In this document: positions 46,613 to 56,074 of the stretch, one piece after another
Layout of the letters: each line of letters begins with the position of its first letter
How positions within the stretch are numbered: position 1 is the stretch's first letter
Assembly: GCF_000716335.1 (NCBI RefSeq)
Contig: NZ_KL591016.1
Span: 2,999 to 66,998 of the forward strand
From: Streptomyces sp. NRRL S-118
GTDB taxonomy: Bacteria > Actinomycetota > Actinomycetes > Streptomycetales > Streptomycetaceae
DNA: 64,000 nt
Reading direction: 5' to 3'
The notes under the pieces: model-generated
Told to the model about the DNA's origin: nothing
The model's input: only the letters and a program-made list of their open reading frames with translations
The model's database searches: none
Position numbers and translations under genes: made by a program

Positions 46613-48253
46613 TCACCCCGCCTTGTCCAGCAGGGCCCGCGGGTTGCCGGCCCGCGCCTCGTCCGAGGTGTAGACGAGCTGCTTCCCCTTGAGCGTCAGC
46701 TTCACCGTGTGCTTGTCACCCGTGCACTTGTTGCCGGGCCTGCCGCTGGACGAGCCCTCGGCGACCAGCGCCGTGGGGGTGGCGCTGCGGAGCACCAGCT
46801 TGTCCTCGCACACGAAGTTGCCGATGGCGTCGAGCTGGTTGACGGTACCGATCCCGGTGCCGGGCCTGCCGCCCTTGACCACCACGGTGAACGAGCCGCC
46901 CGGCACCTCGGTGCCGAAGACCTCCATCGTGAAGGGACCCTTCCACGTGCCGAGGAACTCCTTCGGCACGGCGTTCCCCGCGCCGCCGCCCGGGGAGGTG
47001 TCCCCCGGGGCGGTGCTCTGCGCCGGGGGCCGGGCCGTGTCGTGCGGGCCGTCGCCGCCGCCCGGGAGCAGGTCCAGGAGGAACGCGCCGCTCAGCGTCA
47101 CCGCCGCCAGCGCGCCCGCGACGGCGAACGCCACCGTGCAGCTGAGCCGGCGGCCGCGGCCGGCTGCGGCAGGCTCGGAGGTCGTGCTGACCGACAGGGA
47201 CACGGGCGTCCGGGGCGGGGGCACCGCGCCCACCGTCGGCACCCGGTCGAACGGCCCCGGCGGATCGACCGGCGGCCCGAAGACACCGGCGGGCGCCACC
47301 GCGGGGCTGCTGAACGGCACCGGCCCCGAGCCGGCCGCCGACGGGTCGGCCGCTGCCGGCTCCAGGTCGAGGAGCCGCACCGCCTCCCGGCTGAGCTGGG
47401 CGACCAGCGGGCCCGGCAGCCAGCCGCCGGCGACCAGCGCGGCCGCCCCGTCCGGCGCCAGCCGGCGGGCGACCTCGGCGGGCACGGGGCGGGCGGCCGG
47501 GTCCTTGGCCAGGCAGGCCGTGACCAGCTCCCGCAGCTCGCCGCCGAGGGTGCTGCCCAGCTCCGGCTCCTCGTGGACGACCTTGTACAGCAGCGCCGCC
47601 GAGGAGTCGCCGGTGAAGGGCGCCTCGCCGGTCGCCGCGTACGCCAGGACCGCGCCGAGCGAGAAGACGTCCGCCGCGCCGGTCACGCCCCTGCCGAGGA
47701 TCTGCTCGGGCGCCATGTAGCCCGGTGAGCCGACCGAGACGCCGGTGGAGGTGAGGGAGGCGGTGCCGTCGGTGGCGCGGGCGATGCCGAAGTCGATGAG
47801 GCGCGGTCCGTCGAGGGCGAGCAGCACGTTCGACGGCTTCACGTCGCGGTGGACGAGCCCGAGGCCGTGCACGGCGGTCAGCGCCTCCGCGAGTCCGGCG
47901 CCCAGTGCCCGGACCGGGGCCGCGGGCAGGGGCCCGTGCGCGGCGACGGCGCGGGCGAGCGGCGGCCCGCTGACGTACCCGGTCGCCACCCAGGGAACGG
48001 GGGCGTCCGGGTCGGCGTCGAGCACCGGCGCGGTCCACTGCCCCCCGACCCGCCGCGCCGCGTCCACCTCGCGCCGGAAGCGTGCCCGGAACTCCTCGTC
48101 GAGCGCGAAGTGCGGGTGCACGACCTTCACCGCCACGGTCCGGCCGCCCTCGCTGCGCGCGAGGTACACCCGGCCCATTCCGCCCGCCCCGAGCCTGCCG
48201 AGCAGCCGGTAGGGGCCGATGGCCCCCGGTTCCCCCGCTTCCAGCGGCTGCAT
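46613..48253 (-). CDS. Membrane-bound Ser/Thr protein kinase (PknB-like)
   Basis: 546-aa Hanks-type kinase. Catalytic domain at residues ~14-270: glycine loop LGAGGMGRVYLA, Lys in VAVKVV, HRDVKPSNVLL, DFGIA, SPGYMAPEQIL. A Pro/Ser-rich juxtamembrane region leads to one membrane helix (~385-410, CTVAFAVAGALAAVTLSGAF), then an outside domain of ~130 residues (FLGTWKGPFTMEVFGTEVPG) with two Cys that may pair. No PASTA repeats. The ATG at 48253 follows GGGGGAGGA. Ligand and targets are unknown; the gene lies between mqnC and mqnA with no overlap. Confidence 0.92.
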   Translation of the reverse strand: MQPLEAGEPGAIGPYRLLGRLGAGGMGRVYLARSEGGRTVAVKVVHPHFALDEEFRARFRREVDAARRVGGQWTAPVLDADPDAPVPWVATGYVSGPPLARAVAAHGPLPAAPVRALGAGLAEALTAVHGLGLVHRDVKPSNVLLALDGPRLIDFGIARATDGTASLTSTGVSVGSPGYMAPEQILGRGVTGAADVFSLGAVLAYAATGEAPFTGDSSAALLYKVVHEEPELGSTLGGELRELVTACLAKDPAARPVPAEVARRLAPDGAAALVAGGWLPGPLVAQLSREAVRLLDLEPAAADPSAAGSGPVPFSSPAVAPAGVFGPPVDPPGPFDRVPTVGAVPPPRTPVSLSVSTTSEPAAAGRGRRLSCTVAFAVAGALAAVTLSGAFLLDLLPGGGDGPHDTARPPAQSTAPGDTSPGGGAGNAVPKEFLGTWKGPFTMEVFGTEVPGGSFTVVVKGGRPGTGIGTVNQLDAIGNFVCEDKLVLRSATPTALVAEGSSSGRPGNKCTGDKHTVKLTLKGKQLVYTSDEARAGNPRALLDKAG

Positions 48254-48439
48254 GCCGTCCTCCCCCGATTCACCGTGCTGTCCGTCCGGACACATACTGG
48301 TCGCGTACGCACCGCGGCACACCCCGCCCGCGCGGATATCCCGGGACGACGGAAACGGCACCGGACCGACGCGGGCCGTTCTCCCTCCCGTCGCCGGGAA
48401 TTCCCGAGCACGGCGTACAGGCGGTACGGAGCGTACGAA

Positions 48440-49330
<891 letters not shown>

Positions 49331-49484
49331 GACCCGCGAGGTGCCGCCGATGAGGCGGGGTGGCGCGTCAGCACCGCCGAATGATTCAAACATCCGGGTG
49401 ACGTGATCTTTCCCTCTACCGCTTCCGGGAGGGTGCGTGCTACGCTCGGCGCAAGTTGCAGTTTGGTTTCCCTTGCAGTACAGA

Positions 49485-49510
49485 GCCTGCGGAGCATGTG
49501 ACCCGCAGGC
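49485..49510 (+). terminator. Attenuator-like hairpin in the cold-shock leader
   Basis: GCCTGCGG (49485-49492) pairs with CCGCAGGC (49503-49510) and is followed directly by TTTTG, the look of an intrinsic terminator. It lies 69 bp before the cold-shock ATG. A probable -10 (TACGCT, 49441-49446) precedes it, giving a leader of about 125 nt. Confidence 0.55.
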
Positions 49511-49578
49511 TTTTGTAGTTTTCAGACTTGTTTGGCAGGTTCTGGAGCAGGGCAACCCTTTGGCCCATAGGAGGGCTT

Positions 49579-49782
49579 ATGGCTACCGGAACCGTCAAGT
49601 GGTTCAACGCTGAAAAGGGCTTCGGCTTCATCGCCCAGGACGGCGGCGGCCCGGATGTCTTCGTCCACTACTCCGCGATCAACGCCTCTGGTTTCCGCTC
49701 CCTCGAGGAGAACCAGGTCGTGAACTTCGACGTCACCCAGGGCCCGAAGGGTCCGCAGGCGGAGAACGTCACCCCGGCCTAA
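49579..49782 (+). CDS. Cold-shock domain RNA chaperone (CspA family)
   Basis: 67-aa single cold-shock domain. RNP1 is KGFGFI, RNP2-like is DVFVHYSAI, and the start [19 protein letters not shown] is typical of Streptomyces Csp proteins. The ATG at 49579 has an ideal AGGAGGG site. It has a long structured leader, as is common for csp genes, where RNA folding controls translation. It probably melts RNA structure during cold or general stress. Confidence 0.97.
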   Translation: MATGTVKWFNAEKGFGFIAQDGGGPDVFVHYSAINASGFRSLEENQVVNFDVTQGPKGPQAENVTPA

Positions 49783-49883
49783 GTTGCCCGGGTCGGCGAT
49801 CGCGCACGACTTAGCAGTACCCAAGGAGCCTTTTTGTGCGGCCGCCGCGTTCCGGTGCGGCCGCCGGCCGCAGGCCCTTCTCC

Positions 49884-51011
49884 TCAGGCGCCGGCCGGCA
49901 CGAGCGCCCCGTCCGGGGCCAGGCCGACCCGCACGCCGTACCCCTGGCTGACCCGGTCGAGGGTGGTGCGCAGCCAGGCGCGGTCCGCGTGCGGGGCGGG
50001 CCCGAGACGCAGGCGGCTCGACCGCAGGACCGGCATGCGCAGTCCGGTGAGACGGCCGGTGCCCGGCTCCACCGAGACGAAGTACAGCGGGCGCAGGTCG
50101 TCGCGGTACGGCTCGTAACCGGTGATGCCCTCGTAGTCGTCGACGAAGTCGCCGCAGCCGTAGAGGATCAGTTTGCCCCGGTACAGCTCCAGCGGCCGCG
50201 GGTGGTGCGACGAGTGCCCGTGCACGACGTCGACGCCGCCGTCGGCCAGGGCGTGCGCGAAGCGGGTGTGCGCCCGCGGGACGCCGTAGCCCCAGTTGGA
50301 ACCCCAGTGGACGGACGCGACGACCACGTCGCCCGGCCGCTTCTCGTCGCGCACGCGGCGGACGACCCCCGCCGCGGCGGCGTCGGACGGCTCGGCGACC
50401 CAGGCCACGCCCGGCCGGTCCGGTCCGGCGGCCCACTCCCCGGGCACGCCGCTGGACGGCATCCCGAACGAGAACACCAGCACCCGCCCGCCGCGCGCCA
50501 GCGGGACGGCCGCGGGCCGCCACGCCTCCTCGGCGTCCCGCCCTGCGCCGGCCGCGCGCAGCCCGCCGCCCGCGAGCACGTCGAGCGTCTCCCGCAGGCC
50601 CCGCCGCCCGAAGTCCAGCACGTGGTTGTTGGCCAGGACGCACACGTCGGGGCGGGCGGCGGCGAGGCAGGGCAGGTTGCCGGGGTGCATGCGGTACAGG
50701 ACGGGCTTGTCCTCCGCGTGGTCGTCGCTGCGCGTGACGGCGGTCTCCAGGTTCAGCACGCGGGCGTCGGGGGCGGCGCCGTCGAGCAGCGCCAGGGCAT
50801 CACCCCAGGGCCAGGTCCAGTCGACCGGCCGGGGGACGGGGCCGTTCACCGCTTCGGCGAGCTCGACGTACGCGCGGGCGTCCCGGATGTACTCCTCCCA
50901 CAGAGTGGGGTCCCCGGGGTGGGGCAGGATCTGGTCGATGCCGCGCCCGAGCATCACGTCGCCGCAGAGGAACAGCGTCACCGGCTCCGGCGCGACCGGG
51001 TCCCCGCGCAT
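49884..51011 (-). CDS. CapA-like metallophosphatase-fold protein
   Basis: 375-aa protein of the CapA/PgsA family (calcineurin-like fold used in poly-gamma-glutamate systems). Conserved pieces are TLFLCGDVMLGRGID, VLNLETAVTR, VCVLANNHVLDFGRRGL and VVHGHSSHHPRPLELYRGK. No signal peptide or membrane anchor is visible, unlike CapA of Bacillus, and no other capsule genes are nearby, so a polyglutamate role is doubtful. The start lies inside the 3' end of the tyrosine-phosphatase gene (34-bp overlap), so the two are co-translated. Confidence 0.88.
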   Translation of the reverse strand: MRGDPVAPEPVTLFLCGDVMLGRGIDQILPHPGDPTLWEEYIRDARAYVELAEAVNGPVPRPVDWTWPWGDALALLDGAAPDARVLNLETAVTRSDDHAEDKPVLYRMHPGNLPCLAAARPDVCVLANNHVLDFGRRGLRETLDVLAGGGLRAAGAGRDAEEAWRPAAVPLARGGRVLVFSFGMPSSGVPGEWAAGPDRPGVAWVAEPSDAAAAGVVRRVRDEKRPGDVVVASVHWGSNWGYGVPRAHTRFAHALADGGVDVVHGHSSHHPRPLELYRGKLILYGCGDFVDDYEGITGYEPYRDDLRPLYFVSVEPGTGRLTGLRMPVLRSSRLRLGPAPHADRAWLRTTLDRVSQGYGVRVGLAPDGALVPAGA

Positions 51012-51652
51012 GCCTCCACGCTACCGCCGCCGCTCGCTGCCGCCGCTGCGGCGGGCGCCGTTCCGTAGCCGGGCCAGGTCAGCTCGCGGCCCGGGTGGGC
51101 TGCCCGCCAGTCGGCGACCAGCCGTGCGGTGGCGAGCCGTGTGAGGGTGAAGTCCTCGACGATGTCCTCCTCGGGGACCCCCAGCAGCCCCAGGACCAGC
51201 GCCGCCAGCAGCCCGGTGCGGTCCTTGCCGGACGCGCAGTGGAAGACCGCCGGCCGGTCGTGCGCGCCGGCGATCACCTCGAGGGCGCGGCGCAGCTCCT
51301 TCACGCCGTCGTGAGCGACCTCCAGGTACCGCTCGGCCAGGTACGGGCCGGTCTCGACACCGGGACCGAGCGCGGCCTGGTCGTACGGGCGGTGCTCGAT
51401 GCTCAGGTGGTGGTACGTGAGCGTGGGGTGCTCGGGTACGCGCCCCTTGGCGGCGATCTCCCAGTCGTACCGCAGGTCGATGACGGTTCCGACGCCGAGC
51501 TCCAGGAACCGGTCCCAGTCGTCACCGCGGAGTTTGCCGAGCGAGTCGGCGCGGTACAGCCTGCCCCACCGGACGGTGCGGCCGTCCGCGGTGCGGTACC
51601 CGCCCACGTCGCGGAAGTTGTGCAGGAGTTCGAAGCGCAGGTGTCGGTTCAC
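50978..51652 (-). CDS. Tyrosine/dual-specificity protein phosphatase
   Basis: 224-aa phosphatase with the P-loop HCASGKDRTG (Cys139, Arg145), of the PtpB/lipid-phosphatase-like class common in actinomycetes. NFRDVGGYRTADGR near the N-terminus is the family start motif. The C-terminus ends in an Ala/Gly/Arg-rich tail. GTG start at 51652. It overlaps the CapA-like gene, suggesting a shared pathway, of unknown nature. Confidence 0.9.
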   Translation of the reverse strand: MNRHLRFELLHNFRDVGGYRTADGRTVRWGRLYRADSLGKLRGDDWDRFLELGVGTVIDLRYDWEIAAKGRVPEHPTLTYHHLSIEHRPYDQAALGPGVETGPYLAERYLEVAHDGVKELRRALEVIAGAHDRPAVFHCASGKDRTGLLAALVLGLLGVPEEDIVEDFTLTRLATARLVADWRAAHPGRELTWPGYGTAPAAAAAASGGGSVEACAGTRSRRSR

Positions 51653-51688
51653 CCGTGCAGCTTGGGGAGTGCCCGAAAAGGAGCGTTC

Positions 51689-51705
51689 TCCGCCCGCAGG
51701 GCGGA
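51689..51705 (-). terminator. Small hairpin after the MFS gene
   Basis: TCCGCCC (51689-51695) pairs with GGGCGGA (51699-51705) around GCA. It lies 23 bp after the MFS stop and 36 bp before the phosphatase start, both on the minus strand. Confidence 0.5.
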
Positions 51706-51728
51706 CGGGACTGCGCGGACGACAGACC

Positions 51729-52910
51729 CTAGGTCCGCCGCAGCAGGTGGCGGGCCAGGCCCAGGCCGGCCAGGACCGCGACCAGCGCGCTCACGCCCGG
51801 CCAGCCCACGTGGGTGTACGCGCGCGTGGCGGCCCACGAGCCGAAGCCGCCGCCGAGGAACGCGCACACCATGTAGGCGGTGTTGAGGCGGCTGCGCGCC
51901 TCGGGGCGCAGGGCCCAGATCCGCACCTGGTTCGCGACCATGCCGGACTGCATCGCGACGTCGAGGAGCAGGGTGCCCAGTGCCAGGGCCGCAAGGCCCA
52001 CCGCCCCGCCCAGGCCGCCCACGGCGAGGACGGCGGCGGAGAGGACGACGGCGAGGAAGCAGACGAGGTTGACCGCGTCGGGGCCCCGCCGGTCGACGCG
52101 GCGCCCCGCGGCCGGGGTGGCCAGCATGGTGGCGACGTTGACGAGCGCGAGGACACCGACGGCCTGGGCGCCGAACCCGTACGCCGGCCCCGTCAGCAGC
52201 AGCGCCGCACCGGTCCACACGGCGGTGAACGCGCCGAAGACCGTCGCCTGGTAGAGGCAGGAGCGCCGCAGCTCCGGCTCGTCCCGCAGCAGGCGCAGCG
52301 TGGCGGCGAGCAGTTGCGGGTACGGCTGCCGTGCCGCGGGCCCGGTCGTCGGCAGGGTGCGGGCCAGTACCGCCGCGACGGTCAGGGAGGCGGCCGCGGC
52401 GAGCACGTAGGGCGCCCGCCAGCCCAGCCACTCGCCGAGCGCCCCGCCGGCGGCCCGGGAGAGCAGCATGCCGCCGATGGAGCCCGCCAGCAGCGTGCCG
52501 GTGACGGCCCCGCGTCGCTCCTCCGGCACCAGCCCGGCGGCCATGGGCGCGACGAGCGGCGCGACGACGGTGGTCACGCCGATCAGCACGCTCAGCCCGG
52601 CGAGCGCCCCCAGGCCCGGCGCGGCGCTCGCCGCGAGCAGGCCCGCGCCGCTGACCCCGAGCAGCGTGGCGATCAGCGGGCGGTGCGGCACGCGGTCGCC
52701 GAGCGGTACGAGGAGGAAGATGCCGGCCGCGTACCCGAACTGCGCCGCCGTCACGACGAGCGCGGCCGTGTCGGCCGGTACGCCCAGACCGGCGGCGACG
52801 AGGGGGGTGACGGCCTGCGGGAAGTAAAGGTTGCCGACCGCCACTCCGCAGGCAACGGCCAGAAGGAGCACCATGGGCCTGCTCAGGGCGGTCTGTTTCC
52901 GGGTCGGCAC
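51729..52910 (-). CDS. MFS transporter
   Basis: 393-aa major-facilitator permease with 12 predicted helices. The loop between helices 2 and 3 reads GDRVPHRPLIA, and SRAAGGALGEWLGWRAPYVL matches drug:proton antiporters of the AraJ/YdhP type. I chose GTG 52910; ATG 52874 is an alternative and TTG 52946 is less likely. It lies 40 bp downstream of the DHFR-like gene on the same strand and may be co-transcribed. The substrate is unknown. Confidence 0.88.
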   Translation of the reverse strand: MPTRKQTALSRPMVLLLAVACGVAVGNLYFPQAVTPLVAAGLGVPADTAALVVTAAQFGYAAGIFLLVPLGDRVPHRPLIATLLGVSGAGLLAASAAPGLGALAGLSVLIGVTTVVAPLVAPMAAGLVPEERRGAVTGTLLAGSIGGMLLSRAAGGALGEWLGWRAPYVLAAAASLTVAAVLARTLPTTGPAARQPYPQLLAATLRLLRDEPELRRSCLYQATVFGAFTAVWTGAALLLTGPAYGFGAQAVGVLALVNVATMLATPAAGRRVDRRGPDAVNLVCFLAVVLSAAVLAVGGLGGAVGLAALALGTLLLDVAMQSGMVANQVRIWALRPEARSRLNTAYMVCAFLGGGFGSWAATRAYTHVGWPGVSALVAVLAGLGLARHLLRRT

Positions 52911-52950
52911 CGCCCAAAGATCACCCGGCGCGGTGCCGTCGCACAATCGT

Positions 52951-53553
52951 TTATGCGGGACGCACCCGGTAGCGCAGGTGCGTCACGTCCGTGCCCTCCG
53001 CGACGGAGACGGGCCCCTCCAGCTCGTACGGCGCGCCCTTGAGGTCCGTGAAGAACGGCGTCCCGCCGCCGAGCAGCACCGGCACCAGGTCGATGCCGAC
53101 CTCGTCCAGGAGTCCCGCGTCGAGGCACTGCTGGGCGATGGTGCCCGCGTTGACGCCCACGTTCCGGTCCCCGGCGAGCTCGCGCGCCAGCGCGACGGCG
53201 GCCTCCACCCCCTCGGTGACGAAGTGGAACGGCGCCCCTTCGCGGGGCCAGCCGTCCGGCACCGTGTGGGTGACCACGACGACGGGCACGCCCATCGGAT
53301 GGTTGCCGCCCCACCCGTCGGTCAGGTCGAACAGCTTCCGCCCCACGACGAGCGCCCCGGTCTCCCGCACGAGCCGCCGCCAGTGCGTGGCGCTCACCTC
53401 GGTGAGCCGGAAGGTCAGCTCGGGGTGGGTGGTCCGGACCGTCACGTCGCCGTTGTCGTACCACTTGAACAGCTTGTCGAAGCCCGTCTCGTCGGGGCCG
53501 GAGATGTACCCGTCGAGGGACATGCTGGCGCCGGTGTACACCGTGGTGGTCAT
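52951..53553 (-). CDS. Dihydrofolate-reductase-like (RibD C-domain) reductase
   Basis: 200-aa NADPH-dependent reductase of the RibD-C/DHFR-like group. Typical parts are GASMSLDGYISGPDE, ETGALVVGRKLFDLTDGWGG and LVPVLLGGGTPFF. Actinobacteria carry many such proteins without known substrates. The ATG has AAGGAG upstream. A downstream MFS gene is close. A good hairpin terminator lies upstream, separating it from the proline-rich protein gene. Confidence 0.9.
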   Translation of the reverse strand: MTTTVYTGASMSLDGYISGPDETGFDKLFKWYDNGDVTVRTTHPELTFRLTEVSATHWRRLVRETGALVVGRKLFDLTDGWGGNHPMGVPVVVVTHTVPDGWPREGAPFHFVTEGVEAAVALARELAGDRNVGVNAGTIAQQCLDAGLLDEVGIDLVPVLLGGGTPFFTDLKGAPYELEGPVSVAEGTDVTHLRYRVRPA

Positions 53554-53636
53554 GGTGCTGCTCCTTCGGTGGGTCGTCGGGAGGGTGGACCGGCGCGGCG
53601 GGCGGAACTCATCGGTCCCGCCGGCTCCCCCGCGCG

Positions 53637-53673
53637 GGAAGGGCCCCCGCGGCCTCGCCGCGAGGGCCCTTCC
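53637..53673 (-). terminator. Terminator after the proline-rich protein gene
   Basis: GGAAGGGCCC (53637-53646) pairs with GGGCCCTTCC (53664-53673), and inside CGCGG pairs with CCGCG. It lies 37 bp beyond the stop of the proline-rich protein gene on the minus strand. Confidence 0.8.
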
Positions 53674-53709
53674 GCACGGAGGGCCGGGGCCCGGCCCGGC
53701 CGTGCGCCG

Positions 53710-54909
53710 TCACTCCTTGGGAACGGTCCCCGTGCACTGGGAGAACGCCTTCTGCTCCAGGCACCGGAACAGCGGGCTCCACGCGCTGCTCGCGTCGGCC
53801 GCGCCCGCGGACACCGTGTCGGCGCAGGACTGGTCCTTCACGCCCCAGAGGGATCCGTCCGTCCAGCCGGCCTCGCGGGTCCGGTTCTCCACCGAGGTGA
53901 GGCAGGCGGCCGGCGCCTTGAGACGCTTGAGCTCCTCGACGAACTGCCGGTGCTTCGGATCCGTGAGGGAGCCGTGCAGCCGGTTCAGCTTCCCCTTGGC
54001 CCGGTTCCGCTGCTTGGAGTCGGGGCTCTGCAACGACTTCACCGAGGCGAAGTTCTCCTCCAGGACCTTTCTGATCCTCACCTGGTCCTGGGGCTTCTCC
54101 GGCCTGGACTGCGGGGACTGAAGGGCCGTCAGTCCAGCGCTGGCCGACCCCAGGTGTGCGAGGGTGAGAGCGCGCGTCTCCGGCGGCATGTCCGCCGCCT
54201 CGAGACCCTTCATCGCGTCGACCATCAGCCACCCGATCCTCTTGTACGACTTCTTGTCCTCCTCCGGGGTCTCCGGGTCCAGGGCCCCTCTCAGCGCCTC
54301 GGTCATCCCCGCCACGATCGTCGTGAGCTGGGCCTTCTCCTCCGGTGTCGTGCCGGAGTCCTGAATGGTCCTCAGCGTCGAGGCCATCTGCGTGAGGACC
54401 CTGTGGAGACCGGCCTTGTCCTTCGGCGACGTACCGGGGTCCTTGAGCGCGGCCCGCACCTTCTCCAGCGTGTCGCCGAGTTCGTCCTTCACTTCCCCTT
54501 GCACGTCGAGCTCGGCGATCCGGTTCCGGAGGTCCTTCTCCTCCTCAGGGGTCAGCTGCGGCGGTGACTCCGGGGGGTCCTCGGGTGGTGGCGGCGGATC
54601 GGGCGGATCAGGTGGATCCGGCGGATCCGGCGGCGGGGGAGGTGGATCGGGCGGATCCGGCGGATCCGGCGGATCCGGCGGATCTGGCGGCGGCGGAGGC
54701 GGATCGGGTGGATCCGGCGGCGGCGGAGGCGGATCAGGCGGATCCGGCGGCGGCGGAGAGGGCTGGGCGGGCAAGGAGGTGACGGACCCGGTGACGGCGC
54801 CGCCGGGCGCGGCCACGGCAGAGGTGACGCCTGCCGGCAGTGCCAGCGCGGCGGCCAGGCAGGAGGTACCGACGAAGCGGGAAAGGCGGCGCCGGGCGGT
54901 CTTCGGCAT
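53710..54909 (-). CDS. Secreted protein with (Pro-Pro-Asp) repeat region, function unknown
   Basis: 399-aa exported protein. Signal peptide at residues 1-34 (KTARRRLSRF, hydrophobic core, SAVAA). Residues ~50-110 are almost only Pro and Asp in PPPDPPD units. The rest (~115-399) is helical and charged (LTPEEEKDLRNRIAELDVQG, EALRGALDPETPEEDKKSYK) with four Cys near the C-terminus. I do not recognise a family. The Pro-Asp stretch is likely a rigid spacer through the cell wall. The ATG has no strong ribosome site; a downstream hairpin ends the gene. Confidence 0.75.
   Translation of the reverse strand: MPKTARRRLSRFVGTSCLAAALALPAGVTSAVAAPGGAVTGSVTSLPAQPSPPPPDPPDPPPPPPDPPDPPPPPPDPPDPPDPPDPPDPPPPPPDPPDPPDPPDPPPPPEDPPESPPQLTPEEEKDLRNRIAELDVQGEVKDELGDTLEKVRAALKDPGTSPKDKAGLHRVLTQMASTLRTIQDSGTTPEEKAQLTTIVAGMTEALRGALDPETPEEDKKSYKRIGWLMVDAMKGLEAADMPPETRALTLAHLGSASAGLTALQSPQSRPEKPQDQVRIRKVLEENFASVKSLQSPDSKQRNRAKGKLNRLHGSLTDPKHRQFVEELKRLKAPAACLTSVENRTREAGWTDGSLWGVKDQSCADTVSAGAADASSAWSPLFRCLEQKAFSQCTGTVPKE
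54590..54760. repeat. GGATCCGGC-type 9-bp tandem array
   Basis: The Pro-Asp region is encoded by many 9-bp units such as GGCGGATCC mixed with GGCGGCGGA. Copies are nearly identical, so the array is likely variable in length between strains. Confidence 0.85.
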
Positions 54910-55191
54910 GAGGGTTCCAGGTGCGCTCTGTGGTGTGCTGCTGTGCCCCGCTGGCCGGCGCGGCCGCGCGGGCCACCCGGGGACACCGGAGTCATGGCTC
55001 GACGGTGTGCAGGCTTGCAGCAACCACTCTCACCCGGCCGGGTGACTCCCGCAAGCGGGCGCCCCGGCGCGCAGGGCCCTCGCACCGGCCGGGACGACGT
55101 CCGCGGGGGGCGGATCCCGCCGGCGTTGCGGTGCCGGGCGTCCGGCGTAGCGTGGATCGTGTCCCGGGGCGTACCCCCAAGGAGCCGCGCC

Positions 55192-55998
55192 ATGGCCACT
55201 CCCACGATCGCGTCCGCCCTCGCCGTCCCCCGCACGCCGCCCGTGCGGGCGCGGGCGGTGAACGCCGCGGAGGTCCGGGCGATGACGGCCGCGCTGGGCC
55301 GGGTGGCTCCCGGCGACTGGTCGCGCGGGACCGCCTGCGAGGGCTGGACCGTGCGGGACGTCACCGCTCATGTGGTGGCGCAGTACGAGGAGTTGTCGCG
55401 GCCGTGGCTGATGGCAGGCCGGGTGCTCCGGGCCCGGCGGCGGTATCCGCACCTGACACCGCTCCACGGCCACAACCTGTGCCAGGTCGATGCCCGGCGC
55501 TCCGTCCCGCCGCACCGGCTGGTCGCACTGCTGGCCCGCTTCGGCCCGCGCGGCGTAAGCGCGGTGGACCGCGTCCCGCCCTCGGTGCGGCGGCGGATAC
55601 GGCTGAGCCGGCTGTTCCCCGAGTCCAGGGAGCTCGCCGAGGACTCCTTCGACTACCTGGCCCGGGTGCTGATCAGCCGCGACACGTGGATGCACCGGGT
55701 CGACATCTGCGACGCCACCGGCCAGGAGTTGGTCCTGCGTGAACACGACGGCGAGGTCGTCGCCCAGGTGGTGCTGGACCTCGCCCTGCGCTGGGACGGC
55801 CCTCCGGCACTCCTGGACCTCGCGGGCCCGGCGGGGGGCCGCTGGCTCCTGGGCCGCGGCGCCCCCGCCGTGACCGTCCACGCGGACGCCGTCACCCTGC
55901 TGCGCCATCTCTCCGGTCGTGCCCCGCGCGGAGGCATCGTGTGCGAGGGGGACGCGGACGCGCAGGCGGCGGTGATGGCGGCGCGAGTGGTGTTCTGA
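55192..55998 (+). CDS. DinB-like / maleylpyruvate-isomerase-type protein
   Basis: 268-aa protein with a DinB-like four-helix domain of the mycothiol-dependent type. CEGWTVRDVTAHVVAQYEE holds the first His, and VLISRDTWMHRVDICDATG the later one. The C-terminal ~80 residues form an SCP2/MDMPI-C-like part (LRWDGPPALLDLAGPAGGRW). It may act in mycothiol-linked detoxification; no substrate is evident. ATG 55192 has AAGGAG. A TAGCGT -10 box lies at 55147. Confidence 0.8.
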   Translation: MATPTIASALAVPRTPPVRARAVNAAEVRAMTAALGRVAPGDWSRGTACEGWTVRDVTAHVVAQYEELSRPWLMAGRVLRARRRYPHLTPLHGHNLCQVDARRSVPPHRLVALLARFGPRGVSAVDRVPPSVRRRIRLSRLFPESRELAEDSFDYLARVLISRDTWMHRVDICDATGQELVLREHDGEVVAQVVLDLALRWDGPPALLDLAGPAGGRWLLGRGAPAVTVHADAVTLLRHLSGRAPRGGIVCEGDADAQAAVMAARVVF

Positions 55999-56012
55999 CG
56001 CGGTCATGGTGC

Positions 56013-56039
56013 CGGACCGTCCGCCGGGCGGACGGTCCG
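56013..56039 (+). terminator. Hairpin between convergent genes
   Basis: CGGACCGTCCGC (56013-56024) pairs with GCGGACGGTCCG (56028-56039) around three bases. It is 15 bp after the DinB-like gene and 36 bp from the end of the convergent gene, so it can serve both. Confidence 0.8.
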
Positions 56040-56074
56040 TCAGGAGGCGAGGCCTCCGCCGCACGGACGGCCCG

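Noticed and set aside
42142..46692. A 1516-codon open plus-strand frame across several genes
   Set aside because: It crosses gene boundaries and terminators of four clear minus-strand genes and has no domain-like content.
49884..51652. A capsule or polyglutamate synthesis locus based on the CapA-like gene and tyrosine phosphatase
   Set aside because: No synthase, kinase or export gene accompanies them, and the CapA-like protein lacks a membrane anchor.
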